The notes: generated from the letters alone by a model not told the origin. Positions 1 to 10,074 are shown, numbered from the stretch's first letter. The stretch is 64,000 nucleotides of DNA from Bdellovibrionales bacterium (GCA_021731045.1 JAKFYE010000022.1:107183-171182); one strand, 5' to 3'. Made by a program: numbers and translations.

Positions 1-188
1 GTTAAGATTTGAGGGTGGACGCCAGAGGTGTTGTCGCTTGCAAACGCTTTCATTATGCTTTTATAAAATCAAATTGAATTAAAAGGCAGTTTAAATTGCA
101 ACACCTCAGTCCTCTCATTAAGAATACTAATAAAGACATATAAAAACGAATAATTTTAAGTACTTAGCAATGTTTGCTAGTTTTTATT

Positions 189-293
189 CATACGAGATGC
201 CTGGGTCCCCCCAAGATACCAGTGACAAGCATCTGTATGATTTTTTAGATAACCCCAAAAACTCCCCTAAAAGTTTTTGGGGTTTTGTTTTTT
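189..293 (+). ncRNA. Possible small RNA or structured leader ending in an intrinsic terminator
   Basis: Positions 189-239 fold into a stem: 189-193 pairs with 235-239, 195-200 with 229-234 (G194 bulged), and 201-204 with 219-222 around a C-rich loop. Thirteen bases later a strong terminator (253-293) follows. No ORF fits the stretch, so it could be a free small RNA or an attenuated leader of the cysteine desulfurase gene that starts 76 bases after the terminator. I recognise no known RNA family and saw no convincing promoter. Confidence 0.35.
253..293 (+). terminator. Intrinsic terminator, perfect 11-bp stem
   Basis: CCCCAAAAACT (253-263) pairs perfectly with AGTTTTTGGGG (272-282) around an 8-base loop, followed by a T-rich run (283-293). 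It ends a + strand transcript arriving from the left and separates it from the tRNA-thiolation operon. Confidence 0.85.
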
Positions 294-369
294 AAAGCCT
301 ATAAATCGCCGCTACAAATCTAAGTAAAGAGTGAAAACTCTGGCTGACTGTGTTAATTCGTGACCTCCT

Positions 370-1545
370 ATGAAGACTATCTATTTTGATCACAACGCCA
401 CCACTCCGCCTGCACCCGAAGTTTTCCAAGGGTTAAGCGAATGGGCCCAAGCTTGGGGAAATCCCAGCTCGATTCATCAGTCGGGCCGTGGTCCTAAATC
501 GCTTTTGCGTTGGTCGCGTACGCAAATTTCGCAAATGATCGGAGCAGATCCTTTAGAGGTCGTATTTACTAGTGGCGGCAGCGAAAGTAATAATCTCGCC
601 TTAAAAGGCGTTTTTTATAAATTAAAAAATACCGAGAGAAATCATTATCTCATGAGTCGCATTGAACATCCGAGCATAATGAAAACCGCCCAATTTTTAG
701 AGTCCCAAGGCGCTGAAGTTGAGTACATCGAAGTCAATCGTGATGGTGTTATCGATCTTGAAAAATTCGCGGCGCAAGTACGACCCACGACCGCTTTGGT
801 TTCGGTCATGTTAGCCAACAATGAAACCGGCATTATTTTACCCATAAAAAAAATGTCCAAAATCGCTCACGAAAAAGGCGCACTCTTTCATACGGATGCC
901 GTGCAAGCGTTAGGCAAAATGCTTTTTTCGGTTAAAGATTTAGGCGTCGATCTTGCGAGTTTTTCGGGGCACAAGTTTTACGCTTTAAAAGGAGCCGGAG
1001 CCTTATTTGTTAAGCGTGGAACGCCGTTGGAGCCGCTTCTACATGGTGGAGGGCAAGAGCGTTCTCGTCGGGCCGGAACCGAAAATATTCTAGCCATCGC
1101 TTCGTTTGCCACCACTCGTGAAAAATTAAATTTATTAGAAGCCAAAATTTTAGAGATGCAGGTTTTGCGTGATGAATTGGAGTGTCAAGTTCTCCACCGT
1201 ATTTCAGGTGTATCAATCACCGGAAAAAACGGAAAGCGTTTATCTAACACTTCTAATATGGTTCTGAATCAAGTTGATGGCGAAACACTATTAATGAATT
1301 TAGATATGGATGGAATTTGTGTGAGTACCGGAGCAGCATGTAGTTCTGGCAGCCAAGAGCCGAGTCCGGCTCTCCGAGCCATGGGCTTAACTCGTGAGGA
1401 GGCACAAAATAGTTTGCGAGTCAGCTTGGGGTGGAATTCCACGCGTGAAGACGTCCTTCGTTTTTGTGACGTCTTAGAAAAAGTGGTCACTCGTATTCGC
1501 CAATTTCAACCTGATCATCGAAATTCTCAGCAGGTCTCATTATAA
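370..1545 (+). CDS. Cysteine desulfurase, NifS/IscS family
   Basis: PLP enzyme (391 aa, normal length) that converts cysteine to alanine and holds the sulfur as a persulfide. The PLP lysine is K202 in [10 protein letters not shown], the ring-stacking histidine is H100, and the catalytic cysteine is C324 in [14 protein letters not shown]. It is the first gene of a tight operon: its stop overlaps mnmA by one base and mnmA overlaps mtaB. This suggests a dedicated sulfur donor for tRNA thiolation, like YrvO beside MnmA in Bacillus. No good Shine-Dalgarno precedes the ATG. IscS or NifS naming cannot be decided from sequence alone. Confidence 0.93.
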   Translation: MKTIYFDHNATTPPAPEVFQGLSEWAQAWGNPSSIHQSGRGPKSLLRWSRTQISQMIGADPLEVVFTSGGSESNNLALKGVFYKLKNTERNHYLMSRIEHPSIMKTAQFLESQGAEVEYIEVNRDGVIDLEKFAAQVRPTTALVSVMLANNETGIILPIKKMSKIAHEKGALFHTDAVQALGKMLFSVKDLGVDLASFSGHKFYALKGAGALFVKRGTPLEPLLHGGGQERSRRAGTENILAIASFATTREKLNLLEAKILEMQVLRDELECQVLHRISGVSITGKNGKRLSNTSNMVLNQVDGETLLMNLDMDGICVSTGAACSSGSQEPSPALRAMGLTREEAQNSLRVSLGWNSTREDVLRFCDVLEKVVTRIRQFQPDHRNSQQVSL

Positions 1546-2669
1546 TGAAACATTTTGAGGTTGGACAAATAAAAGATAGCGCCGAAAAATCATCAAAGGG
1601 TCGCGTACTCGTGGCAATGAGCGGGGGTGTCGACAGTTCGGTGGCGGCCGCTTTGTTAGTCGAACAAGGATACGATGTCGTCGGTATCACCATGCAAGTT
1701 TGGGATTACACCACGTGTGATATCGAAGAAGGCAACGGCACTTGCTGCTCGAGCATTGACGTAGATGATGCACGAGCCGTCGCGGATCGCTTGAACTTTC
1801 CTTTTTACGTGATGAACTGCGAAGCTAAATTTAAAGCGATGGTCATCGACCAATTTGTGGGTGATTATCTCGAAGGCAAAACGCCGCTTCCGTGTGTAAA
1901 TTGCAATACCTATTTAAAATTTGATCACTTGTTTCAAAAAATGAAAGAACTCAATTGCGATTATTTAGCTACAGGCCATTATGCGCGCATTGAAACCGAC
2001 CGTTCGGGACGTTTAGGAATCGTGACGTCTACGGATGATCATAAAGATCAAACGTATTTTTTATTTACGCTGAATCCCGATGTCATTAAGCATGTTTTGT
2101 TTCCGATTGGTCATATGAAAAAGCCAGAAGTTCGCGCCATTGCCGAAGAAAAAAAATTATTAAACGCACGTAAAAAAGATTCAATGGGAATCTGCTTTGT
2201 GGGAAAAATGGGTTACGCCAATTTTATTGAATCCCAAGTGGCGAGTGACCTTCTTCAAGGTGGTTCGATAAAAAGATATCCATTAGGAGAAGTTTTAGGC
2301 GAGCATAAAGGTATTCATAACTTCACGTACGGACAGCGCCGCGGTTTGGGTATGAGCCACCATGAAACTTTGTTCGTATTAAATATTGATCCCGTCACGC
2401 GCACGGTGTGGGTCGGCGACGAAGAGCATTTGTTTAAAAATAAAGCTTTATTAAAAGACGTGAACTGGTTGACCGAAGTGACACCCGAAGATGTATTACG
2501 CGTGAAAATTCGCTACCAACACACGGGCGCTATCGGTCATATAAAAACTCTTACGGACAATAAGTATGAGATTGAGTTCGATGAGCCTCAGCGTGCGGTG
2601 ACTCCGGGGCAAGCGGCTGTTTTTTATCGTGATAACCAACTCGTAGGTGGCGGATGGATCGTCTCGTAG
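1545..2669 (+). CDS. mnmA: tRNA-specific 2-thiouridylase MnmA
   Basis: ATP-dependent enzyme making s2U34 in tRNAs for Lys, Glu and Gln. The PP-loop SGGVDSS is at residues 26-32. The two catalytic cysteines are C120 (in PCVNCN) and C217 (in MGICF). Length (374 aa) fits the family. It overlaps the upstream desulfurase by one base and the downstream mtaB by 16 bases, implying translational coupling. The roughly 18 residues before the PP-loop strand are a little longer than usual, so an internal start is possible but not needed. Confidence 0.96.
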   Translation: MKHFEVGQIKDSAEKSSKGRVLVAMSGGVDSSVAAALLVEQGYDVVGITMQVWDYTTCDIEEGNGTCCSSIDVDDARAVADRLNFPFYVMNCEAKFKAMVIDQFVGDYLEGKTPLPCVNCNTYLKFDHLFQKMKELNCDYLATGHYARIETDRSGRLGIVTSTDDHKDQTYFLFTLNPDVIKHVLFPIGHMKKPEVRAIAEEKKLLNARKKDSMGICFVGKMGYANFIESQVASDLLQGGSIKRYPLGEVLGEHKGIHNFTYGQRRGLGMSHHETLFVLNIDPVTRTVWVGDEEHLFKNKALLKDVNWLTEVTPEDVLRVKIRYQHTGAIGHIKTLTDNKYEIEFDEPQRAVTPGQAAVFYRDNQLVGGGWIVS

Positions 2670-4018
2670 AGTCCGTCGGAGCCGAATCTCAATTAGAAAA
2701 TCAGACGATTGCCTATAATATTCAAACCTTCGGATGTAAGGTCAACACGTATGATTCGGGTCTTATTCAGCAGAGATTTTCTAAATTTGGTTTTCTTAAA
2801 AACACGACTCCGCAAGTTTTTGTTTTAAATACTTGTGCGGTCACGGCAGAAGCTACCAAAGAAGCGGTTCGCGAAGTGCGCCGAATTAAAACTAAAAACC
2901 CCCACTCAACAGTCGTTGTGACCGGATGTGCGGCGCAAGTTGATAAAGACTCTTTTGAAAATCTTCCGGGGGTGGACCTAGTTGTAGCGAATTCCCATAA
3001 AGGTCAGCTCGAAGATTTAATTCAAAAACATCTACGCGGTGAACTTACAGAAAAAATTTTTCATTCTAATATTTTTAAAAAAATAGATTTAGAGGCTGGT
3101 GGTGGAGTTGAAACGGATCACACGCGTAGTTTTCTTAAGATTCAGGATGGCTGTAATAGTTTTTGCACCTATTGCGTAATTCCTTTTGCACGCGGAAAAA
3201 GCCGTAGCTTAGAAATTCCCTATTTAGTTGAACGCGTAAATGAGTTGTACACGAGCGGTGCCCGCGAAGCAGTTCTGACCGGTGTTCACATCGGAGATTA
3301 CGAAGATGTGGACACTCTCGGAAATAAAAAATCTTTAGAGGACCTCATTGAGGCGATGCTCACATTTACTAAAATGCCACGCTTTAGACTTTCAAGCCTT
3401 GAGCCGATAGAGCTCTCGTCTCGACTTTTGAGCTTATATAAAAATCCAAAAATGTGTCGTCATTTTCATATGAGCATTCAGAGTGCGAACACGCGGGTGC
3501 TGGCCGCCATGAAGAGAAAGTATACGGCTCAAGGTGTGGAGCGCGCGTTAACGGCGATCGCCGAGCAAGTCTCGGGATCATTTGTAGGGATGGATGTGAT
3601 CGTAGGTTTTCCGGGAGAAACACGCGAAGAGTTTGAAGATACGTATGCGCGTTTAGCTAGATTACCTTGGACACGTATTCATGTGTTTCCTTACAGCCAA
3701 CGTCCTGGAACTAAAGCGACTCAGTATGAAAACCAAGTCCCCAGAGATGAAATTATGAAGCGTTCTGCACAGCTTCGTGAATTAAGTTCTGAACGGTACT
3801 CACAATGTGCTCTTGATCAAATTGGTTCTAAAAAATCAGCCTTGTTACTAAGAAAATCTAACGCAAAGTTTTCAGGCCTCACGTCTGATTACTGGAATGT
3901 TCAGCTCGCATCAGACCGCGAGCTAGAGACCAATTGCGAATACGAAATTGAAATTACGGGCTACGATCATTCTCTGCAATCGAGAATGGACGGAGTTCTC
4001 GTAGGCCGCGTGCTGTAA
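2654..4018 (+). CDS. mtaB: tRNA t6A37 methylthiotransferase, MtaB type
   Basis: Radical-SAM methylthiotransferase (454 aa) that would convert t6A37 to ms2t6A37 in ANN-decoding tRNAs. The N-terminal UPF0004 domain has cluster cysteines C28, C61 and C92. The radical-SAM motif CNSFCTYC gives C167, C171 and C174. A C-terminal TRAM-like region follows. The TFGCKVN and TGCAAQ contexts favour MtaB over MiaB or RimO. It is the last gene of the desulfurase-mnmA-mtaB operon, so sulfur supply and two tRNA thiolation steps are encoded together. Confidence 0.9.
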   Translation: MDRLVESVGAESQLENQTIAYNIQTFGCKVNTYDSGLIQQRFSKFGFLKNTTPQVFVLNTCAVTAEATKEAVREVRRIKTKNPHSTVVVTGCAAQVDKDSFENLPGVDLVVANSHKGQLEDLIQKHLRGELTEKIFHSNIFKKIDLEAGGGVETDHTRSFLKIQDGCNSFCTYCVIPFARGKSRSLEIPYLVERVNELYTSGAREAVLTGVHIGDYEDVDTLGNKKSLEDLIEAMLTFTKMPRFRLSSLEPIELSSRLLSLYKNPKMCRHFHMSIQSANTRVLAAMKRKYTAQGVERALTAIAEQVSGSFVGMDVIVGFPGETREEFEDTYARLARLPWTRIHVFPYSQRPGTKATQYENQVPRDEIMKRSAQLRELSSERYSQCALDQIGSKKSALLLRKSNAKFSGLTSDYWNVQLASDRELETNCEYEIEITGYDHSLQSRMDGVLVGRVL

Positions 4019-4019
4019 A

Positions 4020-4478
4020 TTATTGACAGGCTTTATTTAAGTCAGAACTTGTCCAGTAGGGATGTGTTTGCGCTAAATCAATCACACAATTGCCATCTAC
4101 GTTCTCACAGGTTTTGTGCAAATCAAATCCCGTCCAATATGGGTGAATGCCAGCTAATCGGCCGGCACAGTTGTATTGATCTCCTCGGCAAGTCGAATTT
4201 AAATCAACGGCTGTCCAATAAGGATGAGCATTGGCTAAGCTGAGAACGCACTCGCCGCTAACGCCCTTGCAAGCTAATTGAAGATCCGATGCGGTCCAAT
4301 AAGGGTGCATTTTGGAGAGACTCCCTACGCAATTAATAGGGGTTCCACCACCATTCCCTAACTGACATGAGATGATCTGGCCACCGCTCATAATAGATTG
4401 CCCTGGTGTTAAAATGATATCCGCAAACGAAGTGGTGGTCGCAAAAATAAAAATACCCATGACTAAAAACTTCAGCAC
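4020..4478 (-). CDS. Small secreted protein with four 27-residue HPYWT repeats
   Basis: A 152-aa protein with a signal peptide (cleavage near residue 19, TSFA-D), a short glycine-rich segment, then four tandem units of exactly 27 residues. The unit is C-x3-L-x3-HPYWT-x2-DL-x3-C. Paired cysteines lie at 50/70, 77/97, 104/124 and 131/151, consistent with one disulfide per repeat, plus C38. I recognise no known family. It converges on mtaB with one base between the stops. A purine-rich AAGGAGG lies just upstream of the ATG. Possible periplasmic or surface binding protein, but no function can be assigned. Confidence 0.8.
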   Translation of the reverse strand: MLKFLVMGIFIFATTTSFADIILTPGQSIMSGGQIISCQLGNGGGTPINCVGSLSKMHPYWTASDLQLACKGVSGECVLSLANAHPYWTAVDLNSTCRGDQYNCAGRLAGIHPYWTGFDLHKTCENVDGNCVIDLAQTHPYWTSSDLNKACQ

Positions 4479-4568
4479 AAAGGCCTCCTTTTGGTTATGT
4501 GAAAACGTTAATGGAGTTCAAATTGATTGGTCAATTGCCTTACTCAAAAGTACAAATTTGGGAGAGGG

Positions 4569-4595
4569 TTGACAGCGCGCAATATAATCTATAGT
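4569..4595 (+). promoter_or_regulatory. Putative sigma-70 promoter for the rnc operon
   Basis: TTGACA (4569-4574) is followed after 15 bases by TATAGT (4590-4595). An alternative -10, TATAAT at 4583-4588, lies too close to that -35 box. The site is about 40 bases before the rnc start. Spacing is short, so this is tentative. Confidence 0.4.
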
Positions 4596-4634
4596 TTGTG
4601 CGAAAGTTTGGGCTACAAATAAAGGAACCCATTG

Positions 4635-5333
4635 ATGACCTCACAAACGAATTTGGCGGAGCTTGAAAACAAGCTCCAATACGAATTTCTTCATAAAAAC
4701 CTCCTTGAACAGGCCTTGGCGCATAAAAGTTTCGCTAATGAAAACCGTAGCTTAGGCTTAAAAGATAATGAACGCCTTGAATTCCTGGGGGATGCCGTTT
4801 TGGATCTCGTTTTAGGTGATCTTTTAATGTCGACATTCGAAGACGAAGACGAGGGGCACCTTTCAAAACGTCGCGCCAGTTTAGTGAACGAGAATTTTTT
4901 AAGTGAGCTTGCGATCAAACTAGATCTGCAAAACTTTGTGAAGTTAGGCCGTGGTGAAGACAGTACAAATGGACGAGAAAAGCCGCGAATATTAGCTTCG
5001 ACTCTTGAGGCGATATTTGGAGCGATTTTTCAAGATTCAGGATTTGATCGAGCTGCGACTGTGATTCGAAATTTATTTTTAGAAAGTGTGACGTCAGATG
5101 TTTCGGCGATCCACTTTGAACGGGATTTTAAAACCCGACTTCAGGAGATCTGTCAAAAAACATTTGGACAGGTGCCCATTTACACTTTGATTGAAGCCAA
5201 AGGGCCTGAACACGAAAAAGAATTTCATGTAACCGTCAAAGTTGAAGATCGAATTTTGGGCGAAGGTAGTGGACGTACAAAAAAATTTGCAGAACAAAGA
5301 GCGGCCGAAAAAGCCATTGGAGTGTTGTCATGA
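4635..5333 (+). CDS. rnc: Ribonuclease III
   Basis: Double-strand-specific endoribonuclease (about 232 aa) for rRNA and mRNA processing. The RNase III signature NERLEFLGDAV is at residues 47-57 counted from the upstream TTG. Acidic metal ligands visible are E50, D54 and E126; the site matching E. coli D114 is Ser (S123). A dsRNA-binding domain fills the C-terminal third. An in-frame TTG lies at 4632, but ATG at 4635 sits better after AAAGGAAC. It overlaps era by four bases (ATGA) and starts an rnc-era-der operon. Confidence 0.94.
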   Translation: MTSQTNLAELENKLQYEFLHKNLLEQALAHKSFANENRSLGLKDNERLEFLGDAVLDLVLGDLLMSTFEDEDEGHLSKRRASLVNENFLSELAIKLDLQNFVKLGRGEDSTNGREKPRILASTLEAIFGAIFQDSGFDRAATVIRNLFLESVTSDVSAIHFERDFKTRLQEICQKTFGQVPIYTLIEAKGPEHEKEFHVTVKVEDRILGEGSGRTKKFAEQRAAEKAIGVLS

Positions 5334-6229
5334 GTTTTAAAGCAGGGTTCGTAGGTCTTATTGGAATGCCAAACGCGGGTAAAAGTACGTTGGTCAACGC
5401 TCTTATCGGCGAAAAAATATCAATCGTAACGACGAAGCCCCAAACGACTCGTCGCCGCGTAATGGGCATTACCGGCGATAAAACATTTCAAGCCGTTTTT
5501 GTCGATGCACCGGGAGTTGTAAAATCAAGTTCCGGCCTCAACGAATTTTTAGAAGCCGAATATCGTGGAGTGATTGGCGATAGCGATCTGATTTTAGCAG
5601 TTCTTAGTGTTGATGAAAAAAGAGCTGAAAACATTGTTCGTATCATAAAACTTGTTCGCGAGAGTGGAAAGCCGTGGGCCGCAATTGTGACGAAAAGCGA
5701 TCTTGGAAGCCCCGAGCGTATTGGATATATAAAAGCAGAAATGCTTCAAACTCCAGACGTTCCGGTGATTGTCGTGAGTGCTTTGGATGATCCAAAAGAA
5801 GCCACGCAACTTGTGTTGGAGCTCGTAAAACAAATGTTGCCGGAAGCTCCGGCTCCACTTTTTGATCAAGATATTCCTACCACCGAAAATATTCGCGATA
5901 TGGCGGGCGAGATCGTTCGTGAAAAATGCTTTGAAGCTCTCAGCGAAGAAATACCTTACGGTCTTGGTGTTAAAATTCAGTCTTTTAGCGAAAATGCAGG
6001 TCGCGCAACCCATATTATGGCCGACATCATCGTAGATAAAGCTTCGCACAAACCTATGGTGATAGGAAAAGGCGGAGAAAAAATTAAAGCGATTGGCACA
6101 CGCGCACGGCAAGATATTGAAAAGCTCATCGACTCAAAAGTATTTTTAGAAGTTCACGTTGTCGTAAAAGAGAAGTGGGCAAAAAACCATGGAATTATGA
6201 GGGACCTCGGCTATGTCATCCAGAAATAG
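5330..6229 (+). CDS. era: GTPase Era
   Basis: Ribosome-assembly GTPase of 299 aa that binds the 3' end of 16S rRNA. The P-loop GMPNAGKST is at residues 12-20, the switch II DAPG motif follows, and the guanine-specificity motif is TKSD. A C-terminal KH domain contains GKGGEKIKAIG (about 246-256). Its start overlaps the rnc stop by four bases and its 3' end overlaps der by 17 bases, so the three are probably co-translated. Confidence 0.95.
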   Translation: MSFKAGFVGLIGMPNAGKSTLVNALIGEKISIVTTKPQTTRRRVMGITGDKTFQAVFVDAPGVVKSSSGLNEFLEAEYRGVIGDSDLILAVLSVDEKRAENIVRIIKLVRESGKPWAAIVTKSDLGSPERIGYIKAEMLQTPDVPVIVVSALDDPKEATQLVLELVKQMLPEAPAPLFDQDIPTTENIRDMAGEIVREKCFEALSEEIPYGLGVKIQSFSENAGRATHIMADIIVDKASHKPMVIGKGGEKIKAIGTRARQDIEKLIDSKVFLEVHVVVKEKWAKNHGIMRDLGYVIQK

Positions 6230-7682
6230 AGTTGCAATTATAGGTCGACCCAATGTGGGAAAGAGCACGCTTTTCAATGTGATTACAGAAAAACGTAAAG
6301 CAGTCGTGTTAGACAAACCGGGTGTCACTCGTGATATTCAAATTGAACCTGCGGATTGGTGTGGAGTTGAATTTGACATCATTGATACTGGCGGGATTAC
6401 CGAACTTAAAGATACATATTCTCCCCTTATTAAAGAATCGGTTTTAGATATTATCAAATCCGTGCATGCGTTAGTGGTGGTGATGGACGGACGCGCGGGG
6501 GTTTGTCCTGAAGATCGTGATCTTTTGCGAATCGCACAATCTTCGGGAAAACCGTATTTAGTGGTTTTAAATAAGGTAGATAGTCCTGATCAAGTTGAAA
6601 TTGCAAAAGCTGATTTTTATGAATTAGGAATTGATCCAATTGCCGTGGCGTTTGAAAAACGTTGGGGTGTGGATATTATTTTGGATTGGTGTTTAGAGCA
6701 GTTTCCAAAAGCATCTGAAAAACGTGAGCTGCCGCATGTGACGATGACGATTATCGGTAAGCCAAATGCCGGTAAGAGTTCGCTGTGCAATCGCCTTCTG
6801 GGTGAAAAGCGTATGCTCGTTTCGGAACATGCCGGGACAACCGTTGATGCGATCGATAGTGACTTTGAATATCGCGACAAAAAATATACGCTCATTGATA
6901 CGGCGGGAATACGTCGTCGTTCGCGCCAAAAAGATGATGTCGAAATTATTGCGTCTTTTAAATCCTACGATGCGATTCAACGCGCACAAATTGTATTACT
7001 CGTAATAGACGGTACGGTTGGTCCCGCCGATCGTGATGCTAAAATTGTTGAAGCTATTTTAGCAAAAAATCGAGCGGTTATTCTCGTGGCAAATAAAGTG
7101 GATTTGACACGTGAAACCCCAGAGTTTCGCAAAACTTTCCGCGAGAAAGTTGCAAATGTCTTTCATTTCTTTCAAGACATTCCCATTGCGTTTGTGAGTG
7201 CGACAACCGGCGCTGGAATCGAAAGTTTATTTGATACGATCGACGATGTTTGGAGTAAAATTAATATCGAAATCAAAACTCGTGAACTTAACGATTTCTT
7301 TTTCGATGTGATTCGACAAACACCTGCGCCTGTCCATGGTGTTCGAGACGTAAAATTCTTTTACTTGGTACAAACAAATCAAATGCTTCCAAGCTTTATC
7401 GCCTTTGTGAATTATCCAGAAGGCGTAGATAATGCGTACCGAAGATTTTTATCTAAGCGAATTAAAGAGCGTTGGAATTTAGAGGGTGTGCCTATTCGCA
7501 TCTATGCAATGAAGCGTGGAGGACGTTCGCTCTCAGCTTCGGCTAAAGATTATGGCCCTGAGTTAAACGAAGCTCCTGAATTGTTAGAAGAGGTTGAAGT
7601 TCTTGAGGAGATTCCAGAGGACATCGATATGAGCTTGATTTTGGATGACGAAACTGTTTTTGAATTGGGGCGCGAACCTTGA
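6213..7682 (+). CDS. der: Ribosome biogenesis GTPase Der (EngA)
   Basis: Tandem-GTPase protein (489 aa) for 50S subunit maturation. The first P-loop GRPNVGKST is at 11-19 with NKVD at 120-123. The second P-loop GKPNAGKSS is at 182-190 with its own NKVD later. A C-terminal KH-like domain follows, then a glutamate-rich acidic tail of about 40 residues. Overlaps era upstream and the transporter downstream by four bases. Confidence 0.95.
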   Translation: MSSRNRVAIIGRPNVGKSTLFNVITEKRKAVVLDKPGVTRDIQIEPADWCGVEFDIIDTGGITELKDTYSPLIKESVLDIIKSVHALVVVMDGRAGVCPEDRDLLRIAQSSGKPYLVVLNKVDSPDQVEIAKADFYELGIDPIAVAFEKRWGVDIILDWCLEQFPKASEKRELPHVTMTIIGKPNAGKSSLCNRLLGEKRMLVSEHAGTTVDAIDSDFEYRDKKYTLIDTAGIRRRSRQKDDVEIIASFKSYDAIQRAQIVLLVIDGTVGPADRDAKIVEAILAKNRAVILVANKVDLTRETPEFRKTFREKVANVFHFFQDIPIAFVSATTGAGIESLFDTIDDVWSKINIEIKTRELNDFFFDVIRQTPAPVHGVRDVKFFYLVQTNQMLPSFIAFVNYPEGVDNAYRRFLSKRIKERWNLEGVPIRIYAMKRGGRSLSASAKDYGPELNEAPELLEEVEVLEEIPEDIDMSLILDDETVFELGREP

Positions 7683-9058
7683 AGCGCCGTGGCTCCTGGG
7701 AAACTCGTTATGGGTTTTACTTTGCGGCCATTGGTTCAGCTTTTGGTCTTGGAAACTTATGGCGCTTTCCCTATATCGTAGGTTCGAGTGGCGGCGGGGC
7801 CTTCGTTATTATTTATATTTTTACAGCTCTCTTTATTGGACTTCCACTTTTAATTGCCGAACTTATTTTAGGTAAGGTCACGCGACAAAGCGAAATTGGA
7901 GCTTTAGATTCTATTGCTGAGGCCGAAGGTAAAAAGTCTCGATGGATGCCGTTCTTTGGACGCGTGGCTTTTTTCTCGAGCGTACTTTTGCTTTCGTATT
8001 ATGCCGTGGTCAGCGGGTGGGTTCTGTATTTTGTTATGGAATTTTTATTGGGATTGTTTAAAGAGCATCCTCTTCAACACTCGGTGCTTTTTAAAAATCT
8101 TATGACGAACGGGTGGCTCCAGATTGGGCTTACCTCGGTGCATATTTTATTTTGTACAATGGTTGTAGGTAAAGGTGTTCAGCAGGGGATTGAACGCTGG
8201 GTGGGCTTTACCATGCCGGTGTTCGGCGTGCTTTTGGTGTATCTGATTTATCAATCGCTCACGCTGCCGGGTTCAACAGACGCCCTTAGATTTTTATTTT
8301 ATCCTGATTTTTCTAAACTCACATCGGAAACTTTGATTCGGGCGATTGGGCACGCACTTTTTACTTTGAGTTTAGGTTTTGGCGCAATGGTAACCTTCGG
8401 TAGTTATTTGCGCGAAGAGTCTCGCGTTCCACTTGCCGGTATGAGAGTCGCTTTATTAGATACGGCTATTTCACTGGGAGTCGGTATTCTGATTTTTCCG
8501 ATTGTCTTTACTGGAGGATTAAAAGTTGATGGCGGTGCCACCATGTTATTTGAAACTGTTCCACTTCTTTTAAATAAAGTGGGGCTTGGTGCCTTTTTTG
8601 GTTTTGCATTTTTCTTGTGTACATACTTGGCCGCTTTTGGTGCGAGCGTGGGGCTATTAGAGTCCAGCGTTTCTAATCTAGTGGACCGCAAAAAATGCAA
8701 ACGTAGGCAAGCCAGTTGGCTTATGGGGGCTATTACTTTTGCAGCCGGCGTCTTGCCCGCGCTTTCAAGTTCGGCTCTTAAAGGTGTGCGCATTAATGAT
8801 ATGAGTGTTTTACAAAGTTTGGATTCTTTGATCATTCACTGGCTAATACCTTTATCGGCAATCGGAATATCAATTGCGGTCGGGTATAAAATGAAAATGA
8901 AACTTAAACGAAACGAATTTATTTTTGATGATAAACCGTCATCGTACCGATTGTTTGCAAATTGGATTTTTGTTTTACGCTGGATGATCCCGATTGTAAT
9001 TTCAGGTGCACTCTTAATCGAAGTCGTCGGCGCATTTTATAACTTTCTAGCTCCCTAA
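7679..9058 (+). CDS. Sodium-dependent transporter, NSS/SNF family
   Basis: Inner-membrane symporter of 459 aa with about 11 hydrophobic segments. The N-terminal GSAFGLGNLWRFPY motif, which forms the Na+/substrate site in TM1 of the LeuT fold, is diagnostic. The TTG start at 7679 overlaps the der stop (TTGA) and is supported because TM1 follows within 20 residues, as is normal. The substrate is probably an amino acid but cannot be read from sequence. Position at the end of the rnc-era-der operon implies co-expression. Confidence 0.85.
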   Translation: MKRRGSWETRYGFYFAAIGSAFGLGNLWRFPYIVGSSGGGAFVIIYIFTALFIGLPLLIAELILGKVTRQSEIGALDSIAEAEGKKSRWMPFFGRVAFFSSVLLLSYYAVVSGWVLYFVMEFLLGLFKEHPLQHSVLFKNLMTNGWLQIGLTSVHILFCTMVVGKGVQQGIERWVGFTMPVFGVLLVYLIYQSLTLPGSTDALRFLFYPDFSKLTSETLIRAIGHALFTLSLGFGAMVTFGSYLREESRVPLAGMRVALLDTAISLGVGILIFPIVFTGGLKVDGGATMLFETVPLLLNKVGLGAFFGFAFFLCTYLAAFGASVGLLESSVSNLVDRKKCKRRQASWLMGAITFAAGVLPALSSSALKGVRINDMSVLQSLDSLIIHWLIPLSAIGISIAVGYKMKMKLKRNEFIFDDKPSSYRLFANWIFVLRWMIPIVISGALLIEVVGAFYNFLAP

Positions 9059-9079
9059 TTCAGATATGATTTGGGGAGT

Positions 9080-9805
9080 TTAAAAATTAATGCCGATAAG
9101 CCCGTTAAAGCGGACGAGATCGCCTCGAGGGTAAATTCCTGTGCCGGTATTGTTCATGATAATCTGATTGTTTTCATCAGGAAAGCCCACATATACGTAA
9201 GTGGCTTCAGCCCCAAAATACATTTTGTTTTTCATCATCGGAATTTCGATACCAAAAGATCCGGCAAATCCCATCGTGCCGTCAGGTGTGGCGGCAATGG
9301 AGCCATCGTAACGTTGAGTTCGGTACACCTGTTCAATTCCGAGTAGAACATATGGATTAATAGCCGCGAGTCCGCGCGTGACGTTTTGGGTGTTCAAAAA
9401 GTATTTAATACCGAAGCCGATTTCTTGAACCGAAACGTTACCATTGATAGTTGTTGAATCCGTCACGAGTCGGTAGGGATGATCACCAGTTAAGTAGGTG
9501 AGCTGCATAGCAAATCTTAAATCAAAAAAGTAACTGATGTAGGCACCAAATGCGGGAGAGCCTTCATACAGTTCACCCAATACGCTTGTAAACGTTCGGT
9601 ATCCACCTAGAAAACCAATCGTAAAAAAACGACCGTTTCTAAAAAAGTTAATGTCGGCTTCTTCTTCGGAGGCTTGATCGAACTCACTGTAGTCGGCGAA
9701 GGGATCGTAGGCATCGTAATTAAAGTCATCCTGCGCGTAAGCTTTATGCGCAAAAGAAGAAACCAGAAGTAGTGTTATACTCAATAGAATGGACTTAAAT
9801 TTCAC
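9080..9805 (-). CDS. Predicted outer-membrane beta-barrel protein
   Basis: 241 aa with a clear signal peptide (cleavage near A-x-A at 23-25). Alternating hydrophobic/polar strands such as FFTIGFLGGY and FGAYISYFFDL run through the mature part, and the chain ends in phenylalanine (GINF), a typical BAM targeting signal. An acidic stretch follows the signal peptide. Convergent with the transporter gene upstream. Function unknown; a porin-like or small OmpA-like barrel are options. Confidence 0.65.
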   Translation of the reverse strand: MKFKSILLSITLLLVSSFAHKAYAQDDFNYDAYDPFADYSEFDQASEEEADINFFRNGRFFTIGFLGGYRTFTSVLGELYEGSPAFGAYISYFFDLRFAMQLTYLTGDHPYRLVTDSTTINGNVSVQEIGFGIKYFLNTQNVTRGLAAINPYVLLGIEQVYRTQRYDGSIAATPDGTMGFAGSFGIEIPMMKNKMYFGAEATYVYVGFPDENNQIIMNNTGTGIYPRGDLVRFNGLIGINF

Positions 9806-9908
9806 TCAGCCCCCAGTTGTAGTTTAAAGCAAAAGGGGCACCAGACAAGAGGGGTTTATGTTTTAAACCACTGTCTCGACTTAAGTCAGGTGCAAAAAAA
9901 GTAGACGT

Positions 9909-10032
9909 GGGGCTGTTAAAAAAGGGTTATATTCCTCATCTGTGCTGTTGTCAGTCGCTCTGGCGTACAAGTAGTACGCCGGCGCTCCTTCCTCGGCACA
10001 TCTGAGGAATATAACCCTTTTTGAAAAGCCCC
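9909..10032. repeat. 124-bp imperfect palindrome
   Basis: The two halves are near reverse complements. Matching blocks are GGGGCT/AGCCCC at the ends, an arm of about 19 bases reading AAAAGGGTTATATTCCTCA, and a perfect apical hairpin GGCGTAC-AAGTA-GTACGCC. It lies between two - strand barrel genes. It may terminate the gene at 10075-10575 or be a mobile palindromic repeat. Confidence 0.8.
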
Positions 10033-10074
10033 AATTTTACTACGGTAGATTTTCAACGGCAGACGTATTTTCGA

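Noticed and set aside
189-239. Known riboswitch, SRP RNA or tmRNA
   Set aside because: None of the conserved core motifs of these RNAs that I know could be found.
4020-4478. CRISPR-like repeat in DNA
   Set aside because: The periodicity is 81 bp, in frame, and encodes the 27-residue protein repeat.
5594-6112. 172-codon open frame antisense to era
   Set aside because: Shadow of a conserved gene with atypical composition.
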